Numbered from the stretch's first letter, positions 32,481 to 44,609 are shown. The stretch is DNA of 64,000 nucleotides from Erigeron canadensis (GCF_010389155.1 NC_057769.1:19964735-20028734), one strand, 5' to 3'. Program-made: numbers and translations. The notes: generated by a model from the letters alone, not told the origin.

Positions 32481-35058
32481 TGACCTTTCGTTAGTTAACG
32501 TTATGTTCATTAAGTAAATGTGCCTTATATGTGGCTATATGATTAAATGCTTATGTATTTAATATGAATATGTAAATGCGATGTTTAATGAAAGTAATCA
32601 AAGTAACGTTAAGTAATTAAGTGCTGGTTAGTGTGATGAGACTCCCGGTAGAAAGATAAGCTAAGAAAGTTAAGTTTAGAAGTTGAGGGGTCCTAAGTGT
32701 AAGTTTAGGAGGGGATGGACAGGGATTAAAGGGCAATTAGGTAGCACTAATTGTCACAAAACATCTGCCATCATACGTGAGAAACCCTCCAGCTGATCCT
32801 CCCTCCTTTTCCAAGCAAGTTCACTCAAGTTTCAATCGTTTCATGCCGTTTTGATCAAGTTTTGTTTAGATCTTGAATCCCCTAAGTCATCTACATGTAT
32901 TGTAGGTAAATCCTCTTTGAAATCTGATCTTATGAGTCATAGATGAGTATTCAATCCAGGCCATGGGGTTTGGGTTGGGTTAATTGATTAAACGCTTATC
33001 AATGTCATGTTATTCGGGTCAGTCAATGAGTGCTTAATGTTGTAAAGGATTTAAAGTTTAATTGATTGATTTAAGTCATCAAAAGTATCATCAAAAAGGT
33101 TAATTTTATGTCTCTAGGTCGGAATATGGGTTTCGGATCGAATAGAAATCGTTTAGAGCAAGTTTGAAGTTAGGTTTTCTGATCAGAGCCCGATGTGCAG
33201 TGCACACACTTTATGCGGCGGACATAGATGTCTTTTGTGGCAAATTCACGATTTAGGGGGTTCCTGTGCAACGCACAGGTTTGATGCGGTGCACAAATGA
33301 GGTCAGTAGGTTTAGGATTTTGGTTTGTGCAACGCACAAAGTTTATGCGGTGCACAAACGACCAGAATTCCATTATAGTCTCGTTTCCACCATCTATTGA
33401 TCTTATACTTGTTCTAGGTTGTTGGGAGCACTTAGCAAGCAGTGTAAGACATACATAACTCATTGTAATTAGTACCAAGGTAGAATACACTACTTTGACA
33501 CGTTGAGGGTTCAACAAAAACATAGTTTTCATATAATAACTTCCCCAAATGGTATCTTGTTTGCTTATGGGTATTCGGGATTATACGGGAGGTGATATGG
33601 GCTATGTAGATGAATATTGAAGCCTGAAATGCTACCCCAATGATATGATATGATATGTATTGTTATCATATGTTGATATGATGGAATAAAGTATGTGCTG
33701 ACATGAAAAGTCTATGATGTAAACATAAGTTTGACATGATAAGATATTATGTTAATAAAATGATATGATGCTATAATTCAATTGATGATATGATGATGCA
33801 TTGCTATGCTGATATGGCGAAATGATCGTGAAACAATATGATAAAGCGTTGCTCTCATGTTAAGATGAAATGATGCTAATATAACATGATGATACGATTT
33901 TATTATGTTATAACGATATGATGATATGAGTGACATGTTGATACGAATTTTTTATGATTTGACGATGTGATGTTAATATATAATGACGATATGTTGATGC
34001 TTATATGTCTTTTGATTGATTGCATGGCTTGAACACCTACTCACTAGACTTCTATAGGTTTGCCATGACACGTGCACGATTAAGAGCCCTAAAGTAAAGA
34101 AAGATGTATGTGATTGGTTTAGGTGAAAGTGTAGCCTAAGCTAATATAAAGTAAACAAAAATACACGTGATTAGTTTAGGTGAAAGTGTAGCCTAAGCTA
34201 TTATAATATAGAAGTCTTGAGCATATATAAAGTCTTGTGTTAAGCTTAACCCATGGTAGTTCTTTGGAGCTAGTGTGTACATGGTCACGTGGTGAGGGTA
34301 TCCGGGTGGAGTAACTAACCACTACACGCGCAATGGTTAAACGGTATACTCAGTTGGATCGACTTTGACTTTCCTTAACGACAATGATGTACAGCCGTAA
34401 GGTTTGTCCATCTAGTCGGGTGTGACTTATGTTACACATACAAAGATGTATATGTTATATGTGAAGCGTGACTTATGTCATAACTACAAAGATGTTCAGA
34501 TGTTATATGTGAGATGCAAAGATGACTAGGCACATTTAGGATGACCCATCCTATATGAAAGATGTGTAATGCAAGATGTGATATGATATATGTGATGACT
34601 TGTGATGATATATGTCTTAAAGATGAAATATGACTTTTCTATAATGTTTTAAATGGACAAATGTTTTATAAAATTTGTGTTATCTTACTTAGCTAATTCG
34701 TTAGCTAACACTTGCTATTTTAAAAATGTGGTGTGCCCTCATGTCCAACATAGTGAGCAGGGTAGATGGGAGAAGATGTGAGGCATGGGTAGATGATCTT
34801 GAAGCTGGCTGTAGTTTACCCATAGTGGCTACTCGCATTAAACGTTGATTTATGTTTTGTATTTACTATAACATCGGTTGTTTAACGTTGGGCAACCATT
34901 TCCATTTAGACTTGTATTGATGATATGGCTAGTAACACCATTTAATGAATAACCCAAGCAGATTTGGCTGGTTTGGACTTTTAAAGTTTAATTCCGCTTT
35001 CTTTGACGCCGTTAGGCGAAAGTTTTTGGAAATCCATATTTTTAAACGACGGGTGTTA
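32481..35058. mobile_element. Solo-LTR-like insertion inside copia-1
   Basis: A 2.58-kb noncoding block sitting between the copia-1 protease motif (right, minus strand) and the sequence that should follow it (left). It begins TGACCTTTCG and ends GACGGGTGTTA. The flanking pentamers AAATA (32476-32480) and GAATA (35059-35063) differ by one base and may be the target duplication. Contents: ATGATATG-rich tracts (33630-33970) and a triplicated hairpin unit (33191-33360). No ORF of note was seen. The gypsy LTR assignment is inference. Confidence 0.65.
33191..33360. repeat. Triplicated TGTGCAACGCACA hairpin unit
   Basis: Three related units at about 33191-33228, 33263-33299 and 33324-33360. Each has a palindrome of the form TGTGCAACGCACA, then GTTTATGCGG and GTGCACAAA. 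The first unit is the most diverged. Confidence 0.75.
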
Positions 35059-35791
35059 GAATAATGATTTGTTGTCAGTCATGTGATGAGAGCATCCCGA
35101 GTCAACATACCAAACAAAAATGAGATATTCCTGCAAGGAAAAGTAATATGGTTTAGGTACCCACATATACTAGGTCCTTGCAGGTTAGAGGGATAATATG
35201 CAAGTACACATAAACAAACAAACAAACTAGTTATGAAACATAGTAAGATAACACACAAACATACTTTTTATTCAAGAAAAACAAACAAACACACATACGA
35301 GTTCAAACAAGAAATAAGCAAGAAAAGTAACAGATTATTCACAAGTTTTGATACAAGCAGGACTAGTCCTAGATGTACTAGCACTATCTAAAGGATTTGA
35401 TCTACGGACAATCCACATTTGTTTGACACGAGTTGTTTTTCCATCAAGCTTGACTAGTCTAGAAGCATGTAAAAATCTATCTTTAGGAATCTATTTACAG
35501 CTACTAGTTAAGCACAAGTCACCTGAAACATGAACATTCTTTGAGTTAGAAAACAATTCGGAACTATGTTCTTTACAAGATTCTTTTTGATGGTTTTTTG
35601 GTACTTTTGCACTTTCTTCATGTTGCTAGGTGAAAACCAACCATACTAATCTTTGTATTTAGTTATTTCTGACCTTGTATCTCTAACAACCTTCAAGGTG
35701 CACTTAGAGATTGTCTGAGCTTTCTTAGGAAAACTAGAATACCTATTTTGCTTAGGCTGATTGTTACCTAATGATGAAGACTCATTCTTGT
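35059..35791 (-). pseudogene. Copia-1 gag C-terminus and protease
   Basis: Minus strand. At 35640-35791 it reads NKNESSSLGNNQPKQN and AQTISKCTLKV. At 35340-35560 it continues with SRLVKLDGKTTRVKQMWIVRR. The aspartic protease motif WYVDSGCSHHMTDNKSLF lies at about 35062-35115, and the next base is the solo-LTR insertion. The N-terminal gag is not in the window because gypsy-2 is inserted at 35792. Confidence 0.8.
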
Positions 35792-36847
35792 TGTGTAATA
35801 CACGCAAATCTAAGCACAACGGAATTAAACAAAGAAACAAACACAATGGAAATTACTATTTTTGGTATTTTTAGATTTTATGAAAGAAAACAACAAACGA
35901 GACAATAAAATAAAAGGATAGATAAAGAATCCAACACCTAGATTCGTAAAGGACAAGCCACAGAATCACGGATAAAGGAAACACTCCAACCCACCACTAT
36001 GTTTGATAAAGGCTAAGCCACCACAAACACAAATAAAGGAATCGAAGATTTTGGATCTCACCACTATATTTGATAACGGACGAACCACCACAAATATAGA
36101 TAAAGGGATCACTCCAAACCACCAAGATCAAAGATCTATAAAGCTAATTGAATATTTTAAGAAATAGAGGTTGATCTATTAATTTTCATCCAATTCAACA
36201 TTAACTAGTTTTAAAATGAGAAATACACCCCTATTTATAGCCACATAAACTATCCCCTAGGAATTAACGAAATACAATAATAAAATTGATAAAAGCTGTC
36301 ATTGGCAAAGGACAACCACTAATTTATCAACCAATAGGAATTGGATAGACTGTGCGTCTAGAAAGATTCCTTCTGCAAGTGGATCCACAAGCCGTTAGGA
36401 TTAACATTGTCACACGCTCCTCTCTTATCCACATCAACAGCTGTCATTCTTTCTTTATTGGGACCACAAACAAACGACTGGAACAAACTTTATTTTGGAA
36501 ACTGGAATCTTGAAATCTGGAGCTTTCATTGGAGACGTAAATCTGGAGAATCCTCTAGAGACTAGACTAGAGCTGATCACTGGAGTGCTTCAGTGGTAAA
36601 CTTCACTGGTGGATCGTTGCTGGCTGTAACTGGAGACACTTGCCATTGGAGAACTGTCACTACTAGCGACTGGACTGCTTCTGTGAATACTTGTCTGAAG
36701 TGGGCCACTACTAGAAGAATCAACATTGCTTGTTCTGGTGGCATTATCAAGTCATCTTTCTTCAGTTCAATTTGCTTCTTCAGTTTAGTTGGTTTCTCTA
36801 GTTCACTGGTGTTAGTCACTTCATTGAATCTGGACATTTCCGCATCA
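35792..36847 (-). repeat. Gypsy-2 3' LTR
   Basis: 1056 bp. On the minus strand it starts TGATGCGG and ends TTACACA. It has CTATAAATAG at 36231-36240. It shares with the gypsy-1 LTR the words CCTTTATCAAA, AGTGGTGG and ATTCCGTTGTGCTT in the same order. The segment 36478-36720 is rich in ACTGGAG and CACTGG words. Confidence 0.8.
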
Positions 36848-38275
36848 TTCTGCCCCTCTGAAAAAGGACTTGTCCTCGAGGTACTCATCCTCCAGATAAG
36901 GCATCAGATCCCCAACATTAAATGTACTGGAAACGGCCATCTTCCTAGGTAACTCAACCTTGTAAGCATTTTCACCAAATCTTTCCAGAACCTTGAATAG
37001 CCCTTCAGCTCTAGGCATTAACTTGTTCTTCCTTCTTGATGGAAACCTCTCTTTTCTCAGATGCACCCAAACAAAATCACCTGGAGCAAAACTGGACAAT
37101 TTTCTATGCTTGTTTGCTCTGGCCTTGTAATCAGCATTAGTCTTCTCAATCTTGGCCTTCAGTTGCTGGTGAATTTTCTTGATTTCTTTGGCTCTAGCCT
37201 CAGCTTCAATACTTGCCTTTGGTTCAATCGAAAATAAAATCAAATCAATGGGAGTCAGTGGATTTACACCATAACAAATTTTAAACGGCGATTTAGTGGT
37301 GGAATAATTAGGAGCTCTGTTAAAGGCGAACTCTGCATGAGCAAGCTTCAGATCCCATTCTTTTAAAGTCTTCTTCACCAGTGTTCTCAAGAGCATTCCA
37401 ATTGTTCTATTAGTAACTTCAGTTTGAGGATGATGAGATGTACTGAACATCAATCTGGTACCCATCAGTCTCCACAATGTCTCCAGAAATAACTCAAAAA
37501 CTTCAAATCTCTATCTGAGACAATTGTTTTTGGAATCCCATGCAAGCGACCAATTTCCTTGAAAAATTAAATTTGCCATTGCTGAAGCATCATTTGTGGT
37601 GTTACAAGGAATAAAATGTGCCATTTTTGAAAATCGATCAACAACCACCATTATTGAATCTTTCCCTCGTGCAGTTCTAGGCAATGCAACAATAAAATCC
37701 ATGCTAAGATCTTCCCAGGGTTGACTTGGAACTGGAAGAGGATTATACAAACCTTTCTGAAAAGTTTCTTTCGCCTGGTGACAAGTTGAGCAACGACTGA
37801 TGATATCCTGTACATCTTTCAATAAACTTGGCCAGTAGAAGTGCTCAGTAAGGATCTCTCAAGTTTTGTTAATGCCAAATTGGCCAACCAAACCTCCTCC
37901 ATGTGCTTCTCTTATCAGTAGATCTCTAATGGAACCTCTTGGAATACACAACTTACCATTTTTAAACAAGAATCCATCCTGAACAACAAATGGTCCTTTC
38001 AAGTTAGCTTCAGTAATTTGATCAGCAAATTCGGGATCAGCATCATACAACTCTTTAATGAAAGAAATCCAAGGACTCTTGCTTCCAGAATCGACAACAA
38101 GGAATATGTTCTAGAAAGTGCATCAGCAACAACATTAGCCACTCCAGCTTTTTGTTTAGAAACAAATGAACAAAACTGCAAAATTCCACCCATTTTGCAT
38201 GTCTGACATTAAGCTTGTGTTGACCATTAATGAATTCAGTGCTTCATGGTCAGAAAATACTTTATATAATTTAAC
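36845..38275 (-). pseudogene. Gypsy-2 pol: RNase H end and integrase
   Basis: From the right: YKVFSDHEAL (RNase H), VVADALSR, GFLFKNGKLCIP, then an integrase zinc finger with HGGGLVGQF (second His replaced by Gln) and CSTCHQAK. The core has an intact first Asp in DLSMDFIVALPRT and DRFSKMAHFIPC. A one-base insertion near 37545 takes the second Asp (SDRD) out of frame. HPQTEVTNR lacks the four residues DGQT but keeps the Glu. The C-terminus has KERFPSRRKNKLMPRAEGPF-type sequence, then STFNVGDLMPYLEDEYLED, and no chromodomain that I can recognise. The stop TGA is at 36845-36847. Gypsy-1 has the same domains. Confidence 0.85.
36848..36861 (-). other. Gypsy-2 polypurine tract inside the pol ORF
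   Basis: On the minus strand CAGAGGGGCAGAA lies immediately upstream of the LTR start at 36847. It is translated as the last codons RGAE of pol. Confidence 0.75.
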
Positions 38276-38279
38276 GTAA

Positions 38280-38756
38280 AGACATCGATTCAAGGCAAAC
38301 GGGCAAGTTAGCCCTAATTCTCTCTCCAATATGGGTGATTTTTTCCCTCCATCTTCCAAGCGTTTCTGATTGATTTTCTCTTGTTTCTTTCTTCACGATC
38401 TTGTTATGGTTCTCTATAGCAGATTATGTTGAAGGTTCTGATTTTTTCCGATCCGTTTGACTCATTTAATTTCGTTTTCCATATTTGATTAGGGTTTTTT
38501 CTTTCTTTTTTCCTGCTGCGATCCTTCCTCCTGTTTTCTTGCGCTTGATTTTCTGATCTTTTAGCAACACACCTGATCGCGGCTACTGATGTAGTTTAGC
38601 TAGATCGCTGGTTGGTCTCTAACGGATTTAGGATCTCATTCTGCTAAGATTTCTAGGGTTAGGGTTCGTACTTCTTGCGCTTAATATAGTTTTTGTAATC
38701 GCTGCTCACTGGTTTGTCTAGTTTTTATTGTTGCTAATTGAATTAGAGGGAGTTGT
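38280..38756 (+). promoter_or_regulatory. LINE-F 5' UTR
   Basis: Pyrimidine-rich start followed by TTAGGGTTT words (about 38489, 38652) and the block CGCGGCTAC...TGTAGTTTAGCTAGAT (38579-38605), shared with LINE-E. It begins where gypsy-2 coding similarity ends. Confidence 0.55.
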
Positions 38757-39857
38757 ATGAAGAATACTACTGATTCGTATGATATTCATGGTTTTCGTGC
38801 AAAGTTTAATGTTTTAAAGAATTCATTTGATAAATCTGGTAATAAAAAGGATATGACAAAGAATAAAAAAACATAAGAATGGTTCTCCATCGCCGGCTAA
38901 AACTCCAGGGTCTAATTCTGGTGGTGGTGGGAATCTTAAGGATAGTGTAACTCCTCCCATGTCAAGTAAGAAAGTGGAGGAGCAGGCTGCGGCTTCTGGG
39001 GATCTTTCGAGCAAGAATGGTGAGGAGCAGGCTGCCTTTTCTATACAGTGTGGATTAAAATACATAACGTCCCTATAGCAGCCTATACAGATGATGGGCT
39101 GAGTCTGTTGTTCTCGAAACTTGGTGACCCTAAATCTCTTGACTCTTATACAAGTGCTATGTGTACGGAGTCTTGGGGTCGAAGTAGTTATGCTCGAGCT
39201 CTAATCGAGATCTCAGCTTTTCTCTGATTTTCATGATAAATTGTCTATTGCTATTCCTAAGTTGGAGGGAGAGGGTTATACTAAAGAAACAATGCAAGTG
39301 GAATATGAATGGAAACCTCCAAGATGTGCCCAGTGTCGGGTATTTGGTCATCATTTACAGGAATGTAGTAAAAATGTTCGTAATATGAAACAAAAAGCGA
39401 AGGTGGATGATGACCGTTTTACTGAGGTGGTTAGAAAAAACAAAAAAAAAAAACAGGTTTTTCTGTTGAGGGTATCAAATTGAATAAACCTAAACCAAAT
39501 TTTGTCTATCGGGCTAAGCAACCTATTGGTATTGCTAAAGTTTCGGTGCCTAATCAAGATAAGGGAAAGGATAATGGTCTTGTTGAGAGTGCCAAGAAGA
39601 AGACATGTTTTCCTATTATGAGTTTTAGCAATCCTTTTGCTATTTTAGGTGATGATTTGGTTGAGAATGAGGGTGGGACCTCTAGTTTGGTTCCAGGTCG
39701 AGATATGGATGGAATGGATCCCATTCAGAAGTTTAATAACACTTTTGATGTGTCTGATTCAGAGGACGAGGTTGAAAACATTTATGATGAACACACTTAT
39801 ATTAAGGAGAAGGGTAGTGGTACAAGCACTCCTGCTGATTCGGTTCCTAATGTTTAA
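38757..39857 (+). pseudogene. LINE-F ORF1, internally deleted
   Basis: Starts MKNTTDSYDIHGF at 38757. A one-base shift near 38870 leads to a lysine/serine/glycine leader. Near 39040 it jumps to the second half of DUF4283 (VWIKIHNVPIAAYTDDG, SWGRSSYARALIEI), so the first half is deleted. The CCHC knuckle RCAQCRVFGHHLQEC is at 39318-39366. The C-terminal part, open from 39480, has SFSNPFAILGDD and an acidic tail DSEDEVENIYDE, and stops at 39855-39857. The final eight bases overlap the ORF2 ATG. Confidence 0.8.
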
Positions 39858-41735
39858 TATTGCAGCATGGAATATTAGGGGTTTGAACCAAGTCCCTAAA
39901 CAAAAAAAGGTTCAGCAGGTTATTTCTGATAATCAATTGTGTGTGTGTGTGCTATTTTGGAATCACATGTGTCTTCTGATAAGCTCCATGCATTATGTGC
40001 TAAAGTTTTCTGGAAATGGCATTAGATTTCAAATAGTAGTTTGTGTGATAAAGGTGCTAGAATTATATTGGGTTGGAATCTAGATGTTGTAAATGTCATG
40101 GTTTTGGCTCAATCTGATCAGGTTATTCATCCTCAGGTCATTTGTAAGGCTACTAAAAAGGTGGTTATTTGTTCTTTTGTCTACGCTCATAATTCCTACA
40201 TTCTTATACGCTCACTTTGGGCTGATTTGTTGAAACATAAGTCCTTTGTTCGTAGCTGTCCGTGGGTGTTGCTTGGTGATTTTAATGTTGCGTTGAATCT
40301 AGAAGATAAAGTAGCTATACGTGATTTTAAGGATTGTGTGGTCAATCTTGGTGTTAGTGATGTCAAAATGCTTGGTTTGTGTTACACTTGGAATCAAAAG
40401 CCTCGGGGTGGAGTTGGTCAATTTAAAAAGATTGATAGAATTATGTCGAATTTGGAATTCTGTGATACTTTTGTGGGATCGACTGCTATTTTTCAGCCAT
40501 ACAGAATTTCAGACCATGCACCTGCAGTGCTTCGTATTGCTATGAATGTCAAATTTAAACCTAAACCATTTAAGTTTTTCAATATCTTGATTTATAATAC
40601 TAAGTTTAAAGATGTTGTTTCTGAAGCTTGGAAGGTGGAAGTCTCGGGACATGCTATGTATTGTTTGGTTCAAAAGCTTAAGGCTGCTAAGAAACCACTT
40701 CGCAAGCTGCTACGTGACTATGGTAATATTCATGAAAAGGTTGTTGTTTTGCGTCAGGAGCTTGATAAGGTGCAATCAGCCTTAGATAAAGAAGCTCCTA
40801 ATTCTCTTCTTAAAGAGGAACATTCGGTTCATTTAAGTGCCTTTACTGATGCTTTACTTGATGAAGAAAAGTTTCTTAAACAAAAGGCGAAGGTTGATTA
40901 GCTCAAAGTGGGGGATTCGAATTCCGCTTATTTTCACAAGGTGGTTAAGTCTCGGGCTGCAAAGAATAGAATTGATAAGATTATTGATGCGCAAGGTAAC
41001 CAACTTGATGGAGACGATGCGGTTAATGCTTTTAAGGCTCATTATGTTGGCTTTCTTGGTCAACTGGTTTGGTTTCTGTTCTTGATTCTGAAGATCTTTT
41101 TGTTAATCAACTAGCTGAGGATAAAGCTTTAACAATGGTAGGTGATACTTCTGATTTGGAGATAAAGGAGGTCATTTTTTCTATGGGGGAAGATAAGTCT
41201 CCCGGTCCGGATGGTTTTTCGGCAACCTTTTTTAAAGGGGCTTGGGATATTGTGGGAACGGATGTCATCAAGGCAGTTCGTGATTTCTTTGTTAGTGGTC
41301 GGCTTCTTAAGGAACTAAATCATACTGTTATTTCTCTTATTCCGAAAGTTGAATCACCTTCTCACATTAATGATTACCGACCCATCTCTTTGTGTAATAT
41401 TATTTTTAAATGTATTACAAAGATCTTGGCAAACAGGTTAAAGGGATGTCTTGATGATTTGGTTAGCATTAACCAATCTGCTTTTGTTCCTGGCAGAAGG
41501 ATTACGGATAATATCCTTGACTCAGGAACTGATGCATAATTACCATTTGGATAGAGCACCTCCACGAGCTGCTTTTAAAGTTGATATTCCAAAAGCTTAC
41601 GATACGGTCAATTGGGGTTTTCTTAAATACATTCTAGTTGGTTTTGGATTTCATGCTCGAATGGTTCATTGGATTATGGAATGTGTGGCTATCACTTCCT
41701 ACTCTCTTAGCATTAATGGTAACTTGCATGGGTTC
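39850..41735 (+). pseudogene. LINE-F ORF2: endonuclease and RT, cut by copia-3
   Basis: ATG at 39850: MFNIAAWNIRGLNQVPK. A shift near 39945-40040 follows. The frame is then open from 40041 with IILGWNLDVVNVMVLAQSDQ, SFVYAHNSY, WVLLGDFNVALN, GLCYTWNQKPRGG, DRIMSN and YRISDHAPAV. The stop at 40899-40901 (TAG) is again at a Trp position. RT: DKSPGPDGFSATFFKGAW, ISLIPKVESP, NDYRPISLCNIIFKCITKILANRL, NQSAFVPGRRITDNI, KVDIPKAYDTVNW, and SINGNLHGF at the break (41735). The FADD motif, thumb and zf-RVT are absent. No downstream half is present in the window. Confidence 0.85.
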
Positions 41736-42601
41736 TGTTAGGTCCAGATTCACTGGACTCGCTCAAGAAATTATAAGAAGGCCATTGAACCGTTTACTTG
41801 TACAGGAATCTGGATTCCACCAGATTGGTTCACTGGACTTCACTCCAGTCAAGATCATTCCACTAAAAAACTTTCTCACTGAAGTTGAAGACTGAAGTCT
41901 GAAGAAAGAAGTCTGACAAACAGCAGAGCTCACTGGCAGACTTACCAGATCTCCTAACTGGAGTCCTTGTCAGTGTTCTAGACCTTACAAGTCTGAACAT
42001 TGATTACGAGGAATTGACTTATTTGTCTTTGTTAAGAGTTCTTACACGCTTGTAAAGGTGGTTGGTTAAATTATCACAAGTCACATCAAATTGACTTTAT
42101 ACTTTAACCAATGCTTTTAAGGAATAAATATTATTATTCCTTAAATGCATGAAACATTATTTGTATGGCAAAAAGAATTTAATATTCATTCTTTTTTCCC
42201 TAAAATACAAGGTCATTTCCCTCATCCAAATCACTTTTGCAATTTGGTAAACTTGCACAAATACTCTCGATCGCTACAAGGAATACTTCACAACTTTAAG
42301 TATTTCGATCTAAAGTTTATTTGGCAAGAATAAATCACTTATAATTCATAGATTGTTATGATATTTACATTATTTGTAATATCTTGGTTCCGCAACAATC
42401 TTGTATTTTATTTAACATCAATAAATAAAATACACTTGAAAATTACATTTGTGTTCCACTATTTACATACTTGTTTACTTATTTAGTGTTTTATTTATAT
42501 TCTTGCATTTATATTACAAGCAATACTAGTCCAATTCTAGTACATACTTGACCTTGTTATTCTACACTTGTGAGTTAAACCATCGAGTGAGGGACTTCAC
42601 A
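41736..42601 (+). repeat. Copia-3 5' LTR
   Basis: 866 bp, starting TGTTAGGTCC and ending GACTTCACA, followed by a PBS. It has CACTGGAC-type repeats in the first 240 bases and a perfect 12-bp hairpin (arms 42116-42127 and 42134-42145, loop of six). No second copy was found downstream, so the 3' LTR is missing. Confidence 0.8.
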
Positions 42602-42602
42602 A

Positions 42603-42615
42603 TTGGTGTCAAAGC
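42603..42615 (+). other. Copia-3 primer binding site
   Basis: TTGGTGTCAAAGC, just after the LTR. It resembles the initiator-Met PBS TTGGTATCAGAGC with two changes. Confidence 0.75.
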
Positions 42616-42652
42616 GTAAGGCTAACATACTTGCCTAGATTTGTATTACTTG

Positions 42653-44609
42653 ATGGCCAACCTAGAGAATACTCAAAAAAATCCTTTAAATGTTGAACCA
42701 CCTCCTATTATTAATAATGAAACTAATGAACCCCAACTCTTAACAATAATCCACCACCTCTACCAACTCCTGCTTCTCCACACGTGCATGTGCACTATTC
42801 AAACACTTCTGTTCCTAAATTCAGTGGGAATAGTGATGAGTTTGGGACGTGGAAAGCTAGGATGATTTTACATATTACTGGAATTGAGAGGAATATGATA
42901 AAAATTATAAATGAAGGACCCTATATTCCTAGAAGCCCTCTCAATCCACTTCTTGATCTCTTGGAGCAAGATCTGGAAGGGAAAAGAGAGAGGAACATTG
43001 GTCTGAAGAGGATAAAAGACTTGTTAATATTGATACTATTTTGAAAATTATGATCCTCGGGGCCATTCCTAAATCTCTTATTCCCACACTAGTGCTTTAT
43101 CCCAGTGCCAAAAGCATGTGGGATAAACTAGTGAACCAGTATGAAGGTGGTGATCATACTATTGTTACCAGGAAAGTCTCCCTTAACAAGAAGTATGAGT
43201 CATTTTTTGCTCTGCCCAATGAATCATTAACTGGTACTTACACCAGATTTATGAGTATCATAAACCAGTTAAGAGTACTGGGAGTAAAAAAAGACAAGGA
43301 TATACTTTTGGAGAAATTTTGTGATATTCTTGCATCAAAATGGTCTCATATGATCGTGGTGCTGGAGTGCAAGTCCAATCAGTTTGTATCCCAGTCTGGT
43401 CCATATACTTCTTATAACAAGCCTGATGATAGCTACAAATTAAAATACAAAAAGCTTAAGACTCAAATTGCTCTCATGTCTGCAAAAAAAGATAATAATC
43501 AATGCATGGTTGCTGAAGAAAAGTGGGTTCCCTCTGATGACTCGTCCGTTGATGATGAAGAGGAAAAAGACTGTTGTTACATGGCTCTGGCTGATCAAGA
43601 GCATCTGGTGAAAGAAGATGTCACATCTGGAAGATGGGTGGACATTGTCATTAAGAAGGTAATAGATTATGATAAGGAAATCGATCCAGAATTAAAATTG
43701 GACATTGCTGAAGCTCTAAACTCTGATTTGATTTTTGTTGAAACTATTCGATCCGATATGTCAAATAATTTTGCAACAGATTTCTCTGAAATGGCTAATT
43801 TGCAATCAAAGTTAAAAGAACTTCAAGATATTGAACTGGCATTTAAAGCATAAGTTTTGGTAACTGAACAACTGGTTCAAGAAAAACATGATCTAGAAAT
43901 TGTTTTAGAAAAGGAAAAACAGGTCATTAAATCATTGCTTGAAACTAAAAAGCAATATGATGCTGGAGTAAACCAGTTTCCATCCGAAAAACGTGTATAT
44001 CTGGATGGAAATACTCATGTTGCAGCATTAATACAAGTAATTGTCCGGTTACTAGAAAAGGTTAAACCAAGCACCATTTATGATGAATCTTCTACCCCAA
44101 AAGCTTGTATTATCCCAGTTCAACCCTCTGAGGTTAAGACTGGAGCATCCCAGATGACTGCTCCAGTTAAAAAGGTCAAGCAGAATAAACCTTTGCCTCA
44201 CTCTGCTTCTAAAGAACCTCAAGTTTAGGAGAAAAAGAATGTTTCCCTTCCTAAGCCTAATGTCCAGTCATCTGGAAAGGCTGAGGTTTCATCTGAAGAA
44301 TCAATTTTGTTAAGGTTAGAGAGCCAGTTTCAACTACTGACTCGTCATGTTCAAAGCTGTAATGCAAGACTAAACAACTTTGAGGGTACTTCATCTGGCC
44401 CTAAACAAAATTCCAAACCTTTTTCTAAGAAAAATATGAATATTGTTCCTGTTGAGAAAATTAAGAAAAAGGTTTCTAAACTGTCAACTTCAGTAGTCTT
44501 TTCAACTAAGACTACTATTGAAGAAAGTGAACTCAACCAGATACCTTCAGGGATCCATAAGGGAGGATCCAGTGAACCCATCAGTCGATGGGTTCCCAAA
44601 TCTAACTAA
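42653..44609 (+). pseudogene. Copia-3 gag
   Basis: Starts MANLENTQKNPLNVEPPP at 42653, with a shift near 42740. The core is SVPKFSGNSDEFGTWKARM (gag N-terminal lobe), then the UBN2-type region KSMWDKLVNQYEGG and LTGTYTRFMSIINQLRVLG. An acidic linker SDDSSVDDEEEKDCCYMAL is followed by a coiled segment (43740-43990). Stops are at 43851-43853 (TAA) and 44226-44228 (TAG, probably CAG). It ends SRWVPKSN. No CCHC knuckle is seen, so it was probably lost near 43390, where the reading jumps from CKSNQF to SQSGPYTSY. Confidence 0.8.

Larger units (their letters stand above)
35792..38275 (-). mobile_element. Gypsy-2, 5'-truncated, same family as gypsy-1
   Basis: Minus-strand element with a complete 3' LTR, a PPT, integrase and the end of RNase H. 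It stops at about 38275, where LINE-F begins. CTTGT (35787-35791) may be the left target duplication. Coding and LTR sequences resemble gypsy-1. Confidence 0.82.

Noticed and set aside
33170..33532. 120-aa minus-strand ORF with repeated CTxQNP words
   Set aside because: Arises from the triplicated hairpin unit in the solo LTR. No domain and no promoter context.
33630..33970. Coding or satellite signal in ATGATATG-rich tract
   Set aside because: Irregular, no fixed period, many stops. Best seen as AT-rich LTR sequence.
35348..35533. Plus-strand 61-aa ORF
   Set aside because: Complement of the copia-1 gag linker (KLDGKTTRVKQMW on the minus strand).
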